Shown in pieces: positions 54,581 through 64,000 of a stretch of 64,000 nucleotides of DNA (position 1 is its first letter; each line of letters opens with the position of its first letter). Position numbers and translations under genes: made by a program. The notes below the pieces were generated by a model that searched no databases, had not been told where the DNA came from, and saw only the letters and a program-made list of their open reading frames with translations. The stretch spans positions 221,382,491 through 221,446,490 of the forward strand of contig CM056994.1 of assembly GCA_029891345.1 (NCBI GenBank), in the 5' to 3' direction. This DNA comes from Dryococelus australis. Taxonomy: Eukaryota; Arthropoda; Insecta; Phasmatodea; Phasmatidae.

Positions 54581-57360
54581 GACGGCCTCTGGACCCACAC
54601 ACACAGTTGTTAGTTGGACACCTCAGAGAATACACACCTCTTCCACCACTGCACCGCTGTGTCGCCGGTTGGAGTAATGGGTACGGCTATACGTCAGCTT
54701 GGTATCGGCTGTGGCAGAACACTTAGCTCGGGACTATCGTCACCTGCTTCCCTCTCATTAGGCTGGTCGTAGAACCTACCATAAATGGGGAGAAAGGAAA
54801 AATGGTTTTGGGGGAATTAATCATTCATTACATACTTATTTAATCTTGTTACTTAATCAATCAATTGATCTCAATCAAGTGGATCATTCATAGTTCACAC
54901 TTTAAACAACTCTTTCAAAAACTAAAAATAAAATGACAAACTCTCGACGACTCGTAGCGTAGGGAGATATAGGGAAACTCTCAATTACTAACTAAAAATA
55001 ACTGTACCCCTAAACTCTCTTGTAGGGGTAGACATCTAAGTTGAGGCCCTCTCCCTCAACTCCACAATTACTTGTACAACACTGCTCCTCTTCAGCTGCT
55101 CCTTATCGTCTACTCAACACTGCATAAAACCGAAGATCACCATCCTACACCTCCTCCCTAACCATCTCTGAAAACTTCTGCATTGTCATCTGTTTCAACT
55201 ACTAGTCTGTATTATCAAATTCTGCTGGGGGCGTTCCACCACTAGGCACTTGTACAACTGGGGCGGCCTTGAAGCCCAAAACCTTATCATTTCATCATTT
55301 CTGTTTTAAACTTTGGTAGAGCTCACACACGCACTTTCACTGCATGCAAGAGGTAGTGTGCGATCAGGGATTTGACAGGTAAATACTAACTGGAGATGAA
55401 AATAAATAATTTCATTGAATAGAATAATTAATAAAATAAATTTTTCTAAATTATCCAGATTCTTAAAAAGGGAGGGTGAAATGAACTGTTTAGAAATAAA
55501 AGATGATGTTTTTCAAAATGCAGTTACAATTTAATTTTAATAGCCAATAAATAAAATTGATACAAAAATAAATTTTTACATAAGGCAAATAAACAAAAGT
55601 ATTTTGGTAGTTCACTTTGGTATGAAATTGGAAGGAATTTAGATAAAAAGTAGTTTCCTTTTTGTTTTTATAATCAAACTGTTAACATTCTTTCAAATAA
55701 AAATTTAAAGCACAACCATAATTTCATATCTATTCATGTTTAATAGGAATCTATTCAACAACAACTAAAAAAAAAATCCAATAATTCATTATTTCTTTAG
55801 GCCAACTCAAAAAAATGAATTAAAATAACAAACATTAAAAACATACAATAAAATCATTATTACTATAAATCATGGATGGTCTTCTACTCATTGTAATTCC
55901 ATACCATTTATAATTCAAAAACGTCTTAACTGTAACTGAATGGTCTTACTTTGTCATTTACATTTATTACACTGGGTCACAAGTTTTTAAGAACTGGTTT
56001 CATTTTCTACCATCACGGTAAACAGCTGTTTCTTAATCTGTTCTTACATTATGCCATCATAGGCATTTTTTTCTTTATCAACAACGTTACTACAACTGGA
56101 CACAAATTTATGTTGGGAGGAAGACGGCTATTCACACAGATAAAATAAAACTTCTCGATACTGTTTTACTACGGTCTTTACAGATAATAAACTCCTGACT
56201 TACCGACCAAACTGAAACACTCTCTCTCGTCGGCGTTACCCTCTAAAAATTAATCACATACTAAAAAGAAAACTCAACTCACCTCCTCTCCTCCGATTAT
56301 TTGTTTTAACTTTAAACTTACTTGGCTTTTAAATCTTAATGTTATTTAAACTAAATTTACACATGATGCCGCCTAACTTGAACCACTACAAGATAAACTA
56401 TATCTACATGTTTCAGAGTACTTATCTTTTATCATCTACATGATATTGGTCTTTCAAGGTTCCTCCCGCCTTCTTACTCCACGCCGACTGCGACTCCTTG
56501 GCTTCTGACGGCCCGACTGACTAACCACGTGTCTCTTGTTGACTGTCCGACTGACTGCGCCCGTCACTCTCGTGTGTTCCACTCCCCACTCTACTACATC
56601 TCTTTAAAACCTGACATCCCTCCACAGCTGGACTCCAACAACAACAGCGCCCCGCATCACCACACATGTCACTCGGTCTTCCAGCCAATCACGGCCCTTC
56701 TTGGACACGCGCAGTCATTGACAGACAAAAGCTCAGCACGAGACCACTCCCTTGTGCCCTTAGCTGTCTAAAATCTGATCGCGGCCTGCAGCACCAAATA
56801 TGAAAACACGTCTCCAGCATTCGTTTTCTCCCCTATACTAAAATTTCTGCCTATTTTTGGGCAGATTATATAATTAAAGTTATTATTACTCTCCAGTAAG
56901 GAAATTTCTCAAATTAAATTACTGAATATCATCACACACTTTCACCCTACCAATTCGTAACATGGCAAGCAAAACTCACAGACCTTGAAATTAACTTCAC
57001 GGGACTTTTTGGCATAAATTACTAGCATCAAAATAAGCCACTTCATATAAATTATTTTAAAACTGGCAGATGGATTTTTTGAAACCATATACCAGTATTG
57101 TTAACTTTATTTTCACAAGACCTGCATTTTCAAAATTGCTACATTAATGATATACAAACTAGGGCAATCAGTTATATGTTTGGCACCCACCTCCCCCCCA
57201 CAGGCAGGGATGGAAAGGGTTAGGGAACCGTGGCTTTGCTGTGTCGACTGGCGGGCTGTCTGGATTGCGCCGGGACGTGCAGGGCATCTTGACCACTGGG
57301 CTGTGTGTTCTCTGCGGTCTGGGGAGGGAAACTTCCTCTAGCCCGCAGAGAGATACAAAT
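54581..57360. other. Unassigned stretch
   Basis: It is GC-rich at 54,580-55,400, very AT-rich at 55,400-56,350, and C/T-rich at 56,450-56,770. No gene, tandem array or inverted repeat was recognised. Short plus-strand open frames do not resemble known families. The last 190 bp (57,170-57,360) is GC-richer and abuts the broken LINE end. Confidence 0.3.
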
Positions 57361-59340
57361 TGAATGCAGTAACAAATTAAAATAAATTGACGAATGGAGT
57401 CATTATTTATGTCCTTAATTAAAGAGCTAATTAGTTTTGGAAAACCAGATGAATACAACTGGAGATCATCCGCGTATAAATGATGAAGACTTTTTTTAGC
57501 ACTGATGATGTCATTAATAAATAAGGAAAAAAGAAGTGGCTCAAGCACACTACCCTGAGTAACGCCTAAGTGCATAGGTTGCCATGTCGACTTTTTACCA
57601 TCAATGACTATACATTGATGACAACCTTGAAGATACGAAATCATCCACTGTATTACATTATCTGAGAAATGAAAATATAGTTTAAGTTTTTGCAGAATAA
57701 AGTCATGATTTACCATATTAAAAGCTTTACTGAAATCTAATAAAACTAGTATAGTTACGTGACTTCTATCTATGGCCATTCTGATAGAGTCTGCAATATA
57801 TATAACAGCAGTGCATGTGCTATGTCCTTTACGGAATACGGATTGGTAACTGTCGAATAATTTGTTGTCGTTCATATATTTATACACTTGTTGATGTAAT
57901 AGGAATTCTAATGCTTTCGAGAATGCTGGTAAAATACTAATGGGCCGGAAATAATCTAACACAGTCGCACTGGTGCGCTTAGCAAGTGGTTTCACAATGG
58001 CATATTTCCAAGAAGTGGGAAAGAAACTAGCTGACAGCGAGTCATTGAAAATATCAGTAATGACAGGTAATAAAATGTGCATTATTTTATGAATGAAATG
58101 AATACTAACACAGTCCGATCCTTCTGCTTTAGACTTTATGCGCATTATTGCTTTGTAAGTTTCCTTTAGAGATACACGTTGAAAATAGAATAAGTTGCGT
58201 CAAGATTCATTTATTACTTCATGATGATTTATATCAGTAGTGTCCGTTATATCCCCTACAACCTGTTTACAACATGAAGACTGTACAAAGTAACGGTTGA
58301 AATCTTCTGGAGAAGTGTTTAAAGGTGAGCTGATATTAGTTTTACATTTACCGATCCCTAAGTTACGTAGCCTTTTCCAAAAATCACCACCAGAGGTTCG
58401 GCATGAACTAAATGTGTCATCAGCTGAACAATATCATTCGTCAGCCACGGAGCAGGTGGTTTTGTAACGTGTCTAGTTCTAAGTGGCACCGTCCTGCTGT
58501 ACAAATCTGTGATCATCTGACTGAAACTGGAAATTTTCTCGCCCAGAGTATCAATCACGTTTATTTCATGCCATGGCATCAGTGCCGCATCGCTGTTCAA
58601 CTTGTCAGTATTAATATTTTTTAAATCTCTGTAAGTAATTATTTTGGGTTTAAATTTAGGAGCACGCAGTTTATATGACAGGAATATAAGATCATGAAAT
58701 GAAATACCTGGAACAGCGGTCTGCCAGTGATTCAGAATAAGTTTGGGTTTAGATGTAAACATTAGGTCAATCCAGGCTGTGTGGTGAGTGGCGCCAAGTG
58801 GGCAGACTATAACATTCATACACGATAAGGTAGTTAGTAGCTTATTGGCTTCATTTGTGTTAGACAGAAGGTTTATATTGAAGTCTCTCATAATAATGCA
58901 GTGCTCGTAACCTGCAATCAAATTTGACAAAGCTTCTTCAAAGTCATACAGATCTGCGGCCTTCGGTGGCCGATAAACGACTGCTAATATAACTTTATTC
59001 TGTGGGATTGTTAACTCAATGATGATAAATTCTGGCTTCCCTGCATACTCAGAGGGTGACGATGAGAGAATCTTATGTTTAATATTATCCCTAACGTAAA
59101 TGGCAACTCCTCCACCACCCTTATTTATACGGTCATTACGCAAAATTTTATAACCAGATTGGCTAACAAGCATTGATGAAAGGCTAGGTTTTAACCATGA
59201 TTCACTTATTAAAATCGCATGCATATACTGGGAATTGATGTGAGCAACCTGTAAACAGTCAGGATAGGGAGAAAGAGAGTTGCTAATGTGCATCTGAGGG
59301 TCAGCTGTGCGGGAGGGATATGGTTGGAAACAGCAGGTGG
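57361..59340 (-). pseudogene. L2/CR1-type LINE ORF2 (endonuclease and reverse transcriptase), 3' deleted
   Basis: The APE-type endonuclease lies at about 59,290-58,430 (ILISESWLKPSL, GGGGVAIYVRD, VVYRPPKA). Two catalytic boxes are altered: MRDFN where GDFN is usual and SFHDL where SDHDL is usual. The reverse transcriptase lies at about 58,145-57,370, with DYFRPISILPAFSKALE, then LLDFSKAFNMVNHD, GVTQGSVLEPLLF and the catalytic YADDLQLYSS. The frame leaves LINE sequence shortly after YADD (about 57,365), so the thumb, C-terminus and 3'UTR are gone. Between the two domains (58,146-58,357) the frame is broken. It is not functional. Confidence 0.85.
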
Positions 59341-59751
59341 CAGGACTCTACAACACTATATCACCGTTAGGAAGGCTGCCCATTACAAAAAGTTGAAAAA
59401 ATGACTAACTCACCTACTTTGTTGCCTACGATTCCACAAACCATACACCTAGAAGCCATATTTATACAAACACACATAATACACACACACATAGTATGAA
59501 CCAACACAGGATAATATTAGACGTTAGTGATTTAAATAATAACTTATTAGTAGCTTAAAGAAAAAAAACTCTATTAGTGGGTAAATACAGTTGCACACGG
59601 AAATAGGAAATTAGCAACGTATTGAAATAACTACAAAAAAAAAAATAGAAATTTATAAGTTCAGTTACTTGTTAGTAGCTTAAAGATTAATAGAAAATAA
59701 AAGTAAAGTGTTAAGAATATGTAGATACCGATAACGAGCAATCAGTCTACT

Positions 59752-60443
59752 TCACTTTGCCATCTTAAGTTCTCCTGACCTAGAAATTTGGAAACGGCGT
59801 GTGCCACTTTTAACAAAAATTCTACCATCTGCAGTCCACACGTTGTGTAGACCATTCTTCGCAATGGCGGCATTCAGCAGTGCAAGGCATTCCATCGTAA
59901 GGTCCTCACGAATGGTCACGCCACTTTTTGCTAGGAAGCGTTTCACACTGAACACTTCATTACGCTGTCGATAAGAAGTGAATTTCACAATTACTGGACG
60001 AGGCTTACCTTCTTTTTTAGCACCCACACTGTGACTTCTATCAATGTCACTGATGTTGACATGTGGTAGCTGCAGCTTGTTGTGCACCACATCAAGGAAA
60101 AGTGCATCGTTATCTTCTTTCTTGCGCTCCGGGATGCCGACACACGTAGGTTAGATCGCCGCTGATATTGCCCAAGCTCGTCTTGTGCAAGGAAAAGCTC
60201 GCATTTCGCTTCCCAAAGTGATTCTTCTATCTTTTGTAAGTCTTCCCTGAGTTTGTTCATCTCCTCCAGGTTAAATGAAACAGTTTCCTTAAGTTCACGA
60301 ATTACTGCTTCTGAGACTGCAACTGTGATGGCTTCCACAATCACATTTACTATGTCTTTGGAGCTAAGATGCTCCTTGACCCGATCTTGCACTAACTGCT
60401 TCAGTTGATGCATCTCTACCTGCTTCACAGTCATGGCACACAA
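59752..60443 (-). pseudogene. LINE ORF1: coiled coil plus RRM-like RNA-binding protein
   Basis: It starts near 60,430 with a helical region and a coiled coil (LEEMNKLREDLQKIEESLWE), then RRSNLRV and an RRM-like domain (DIDRSHSVGAKKEGKPRPVI, VKFTSYRQRNEVF). A C-terminal domain ends ...RSGELKMAK. This is the layout of L2/CR1/L1-type ORF1 proteins that coat LINE RNA. One frameshift between the coiled coil and the RRM (around 60,135) splits the frame. A 5' region of about 200 bp precedes it (to about 60,640). It belongs with the ORF2 remnant to its left. Confidence 0.75.
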
Positions 60444-60649
60444 GTAGATAATAAATATCTTAAAATTTCTGTAAAGATTAACGTTTCAAGCAATTTTTCT
60501 TCTACTATTACGAAGTACGTCACCTTCACAACAACCTGCGTAAGTTACAAGAAGAAATGCCATGTAGTTCACCTGCTAGAGCCTTAAGACAGCAAGAGCG
60601 AAGTCCTGACCGACTACCCACAATTCGCCATATTCGTTTTTCTATTCCA

Positions 60650-62960
60650 AAGATGCTGTGTAGAATATATTAATATTTACAAAATGTCTACTTTTATTTT
60701 CAATTCACCACACAGAATAATAGATTATACTCTCTTTCTTGTTACGAACATTAAGATTATTGAAAATTATTATTAAATTTGAAAAGAAAAAAACATTTTT
60801 TAAAAATAATTTATATTGTATTTAGCGCTACCTAGAGACGAAAATCTGCAATGCGCATGTGCAGTAAATTTGACAACGTGTACGTCCATGATCCTTCAAC
60901 TAAAGTCCTACTCTGGTCGGGGTTTATGAATACGATATAGTTAGTCCACCCTTAGTCCGGACTAACCTCCGACCAACTCCGAGGAAGATCATATCTGGAT
61001 CATCCTTGGATGAAGCTCTGACAATGAATAAGGCCCCCAGGTAGCTACCCAGAAGATAGGCTACCCAGATCTTTTACCCAACAGTAGTGTCTTACCATTG
61101 ATTTTATTCCTCTGTGTAACTACTTGGAACTTGCTGTCTATTTGGGTTAAGTTGGACGTTCTACGTGAATTCTAATTGATCCTTAATTATTTAGTTTTTT
61201 TTAAAGGTTGTGATGGAGCACAGATGGTCATTTCAATATTTGTACATAATATTTACAATGCTGTTGAAGTCGATTGACTGAGTCTGGTTGCGTTATTTTA
61301 TTTATGTAAAGTTTAGGTCAGTTTGAAATTTGTTTACATTAAATAGCCTTGAGAGTACTGTATGAAGTCACTAGCTCTGAATGTTCTATTTATGTTATTA
61401 TTGCATTTGTGAAATGTGAATTTGGAATGTAAACATACGAAGCCAGATGTGCACATTCCCAAAAGTATCAGTGTTTAGTGTATTTGTATATACAGTGGAT
61501 GCATACATGAAAGACAAATATCGTACAATTAAGGTGTGTATAGTAATATGTTATCGGCGTAAGTTTGTAAATGAACAATTGCAATGTGTACCATTTTTGC
61601 AAGTATGGTTGCGAATACTAATCTGCGGTGCATTTAATGTCTAACCTGTAAATTGCGGACTCGTTAAAGTATAGATACGTATTTTTCTAACTTCCGATTT
61701 GCTATTTCAGTGTAGCAGTTCATGGAATTTATTTATTAGTAGCCAAGGCTGTGAAACTTTGTAGAGTGAAGGCAGTGGTGGATTTAAGCATTCATTTTAA
61801 GGGGGGAGGGGGGTTGTCTTTGTGATGCACTAAACTTTGGAGGTACTAATAATTCTAATTACATTTCATCCAGTCATAGATCAATTGCATTTGCCTGGTT
61901 ACCTGTGTGTGGTTATTGGCAAATACTTATTTATCATATAAGGAAAAAAGTTTCTGAAAAAGGAAAACTTTAAGATGGAGTGTAACTGCCAACATTTTTA
62001 CTGATTTTTTCTCATTCCATGTAGCCATTAAAATGTTGTTGTTAATAACTTCAATTGCATTTCCAATCACAAATCACAGCGCAATACAATTAAAATAAAA
62101 GAGGCATCAAAACATAGAAACTGAAAACACTTTGCTGTGATTTTATTATGAACACTCTTAAAATTTCTCACTGCATAATATTCTGATTAACTGTATCGTA
62201 AAAACTATAAACCACAATATAAGGAAGAAAAATGAGTTTTATTTTAACTTACTTTGCTAACATTATATGTCATCAATAATGTTGACCAATCTGATTACAA
62301 ATACCTTATATACAGAAATGCTTAAATGTTATGCGCATTATCATCATTTGCAATATAAATATTGAGCACAAATACTATCACTTAAAATTTATATAGGTAA
62401 ATGACCAAAAAAAAACTTATAACAAGGGATAGCCTTAAGACATATACAAACATTTCCTAAATCCTACTTTGTACACTTATATACTAAGTAATACAGCACA
62501 TTCCAAGGACTTTTAAAATATTATCTCCGAACATCTTACGTTGTCACACGAGTTTTGTCTGGTATTCATGTTATGCTGACAGCACATAAAAGTTATCTTG
62601 AATTAATTCCGTGGCTGGATATACATTCTTTGCTGTACTAGTAACAATTATCACATGTGCAAAAAATTGGATGATGAAGCTTAAAATACCAGCGACGTTC
62701 TCTTCCTAAATAGTAAATTTAAAATGAAGAAATGAACATAGTTGTCAAATAAATGATCAATATTAAGACATCTCTAAAAATAAGTGTATTTCAGCAGAAA
62801 ATTTATTTTCCTGCACAGTCACCTCTATCATTTAATTTTACTTATACATATCATTAGACCACTCTTTAAAATTCTTTTCATTTTTTTCCATAACACAAAA
62901 TTATTTTAATATTTTTTCTGTAACATAATTTCTTGGCATTCAAAAGGCAGCCACTTATGC
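60650..62960. other. AT-rich stretch with no gene recognised
   Basis: No coding frame or repeat array was seen. A G-run at 61,801-61,813 and short A-runs are the only simple repeats. It could be host intergenic or intronic DNA. Confidence 0.35.
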
Positions 62961-62964
62961 TCTA

Positions 62965-63740
62965 TCACACCACAAACGAGGATTTTCGACGAATATAACC
63001 TTGTGCAAAATGACTAACTACCTTCTCTTTGTCTACTGAAATATCCCTATGTATGTGCATTAATGCAAGGCCATTGAGATGTTTCTGCCCACAGCGTGAC
63101 CGGAGCCAAGTTTTAATTCTTTGCAAAGTGGAAAAAGTACGCTCGGGACTAGCAACACTCGCAGGCAAGCAAGACAATATACACAGAAAATTTCTAATGT
63201 TAGGATACAGCACGCTGTCGCACTCTTCAACTGCTTCACTACAAAACTGTAGAAGATGCTCATTTTTTCCTTGCTGCCTTTTCCATTTAGCTGTCCACAA
63301 TGAAAACTCTGTTTTCAGGTGGTTTTGCACATCGTTTTCATTTGCCAAGAATTTCATGTTTTCTTCTGCTTTGTCATTTTCTTGGCCGGGTAAAAACACA
63401 TTCAATCTATAAACGTCAAAGACTTTACTGGGGAAACGTGACTTGAGACCTTCGACTACAGCTTCTAGTATAGGTATAAACACAGATTTTCTGAAGTATT
63501 CTTCAGCAGTATTTGCAGGAACGTTGCAGCGCAATGTTTGCCTCTTGGTGGTACGAGGTACAGTGATCGTCACACCTAATGCGTTTGCAGTTTCCTCGTC
63601 ATGATGCCACGTTCAGATGAAATGTGTTAGTTACTTGGTCCAATGAGAGCTCGAGTTTGCTCTGATGTAGTGATGCAATGTGCATAATGGCCTTCTGTGT
63701 GTTTAACAGAGTGGGAAAAACCGGACTAATGCAGAATTGG
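62965..63740 (-). pseudogene. hAT transposase C-terminal part
   Basis: The last 200 codons are open. They carry the hAT dimerisation domain: LPASVASPERTFSTLQRIKT, WLRSRCGQKHLNGLALMHIH, RDI. The family pattern is LPhS-A-sER-FS-L--IKt-lRs-h---rLs-LahlhiH. Further upstream (63,610-63,740) a second frame keeps hAT-like sequence (LNTQKAIMHIASLHQSKLEL), so one frameshift lies near 63,605. The zinc finger and most of the RNase H-like catalytic core are not present. It resembles ZMYM/THAP-type hAT-derived proteins. No terminal repeats were found. Confidence 0.8.
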
Positions 63741-64000
63741 CAGTGATCACATGTTTCTGCACAAGACAGGTTGAATAATAATTTAGTGCTGGAAAGTTCA
63801 AAGTGTCATGATAGATACTGTATATATAGCGAGCAAGACTTCAAAGAGGTATCAGTATGGCAGAGAGATTCGTCAAGTGTGCTGATGCAGTACAGCAGGT
63901 ATTTCATAATATGTAGCAATATCCATCAATTGTTAAATTTATTAAATTGCATCCATTAGCTAAGATGCCTACTTATGCTAATGATGGATCCATATGTGCA
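63741..64000. other. Window end, possibly more hAT sequence
   Basis: It may hold more of the hAT element on the minus strand, but no motif was recognised. Confidence 0.3.

Noticed and set aside
51690-54677. The same 60-odd residue frame in both arms of the inverted repeat
   Set aside because: Its conservation follows from the DNA duplication and it has no known homologue; it is not called as a gene.

Overview
The window looks like arthropod genomic DNA (insect or crustacean). It is repeat-dense and AT-rich, with fossils of Ty3/Gypsy LTR elements, an L2/CR1-type LINE, hAT DNA transposons, a foldback element and a LINE/SINE tail shared among arthropods. The only convincing host coding exon is the last exon of a SMYD3-like lysine methyltransferase on the minus strand near 37.5-37.7 kb. 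No rRNA, tRNA or CRISPR was found. Many open frames are shadows or decayed mobile-element pieces and were left out.

Layout: 1-5.46 kb holds minus-strand Gypsy material (an LTR, a MADF-domain remnant, a second older LTR, and a pol 3' part). 5.46-28.66 kb is a 23-kb AT-rich block that reads like a fossil of an unclassified large DNA virus. It holds a family B DNA polymerase, an SF3-type helicase, an IAP with two BIR domains and a RING, a MADF protein with repeats, a predicted secreted protein, several small membrane proteins and several ORFs I do not recognise. Most large genes are broken, while many small frames are still open. No capsid, packaging ATPase, integrase or per os infectivity gene was recognised, so its family is open. 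28.66-31.9 kb is a Gypsy pol 3' part plus LTR on the plus strand, so the viral block is bracketed by two Gypsy 3' halves that point outwards.

Inside the block, 25.26-27.7 kb is an array of about 700-bp units. Each unit is built around a palindrome, and inverted copies alternate head-to-head. The unit carries CCAAT, GA-rich and TATATGG motifs, and one centre is a perfect 36-bp palindrome around GTCGAC sites. This resembles the homologous repeats (hrs) that serve as origins and enhancers in arthropod DNA viruses, but no match to a known hr is claimed. Further repeats of the same style lie at 18.6-19.0, 24.92-25.02 and 25.84-25.92 kb.

From 31.9 to 64 kb the window returns to ordinary host repeats. 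These include two Gypsy gag/protease fragments, a 38-bp minisatellite whose every unit carries a tRNA-like A box, the SMYD3-like exon with a duplicated poly(A) signal block, a 1.1-kb foldback element and an inverted duplication of a small exon-like frame. Further right are two copies of a 1.9-kb dispersed repeat (one split by a 2.09-kb hAT-like element with an exact 8-bp target duplication), a large inverted repeat at 51.7-54.6 kb, a 3'-deleted LINE and a hAT transposase C-terminus.
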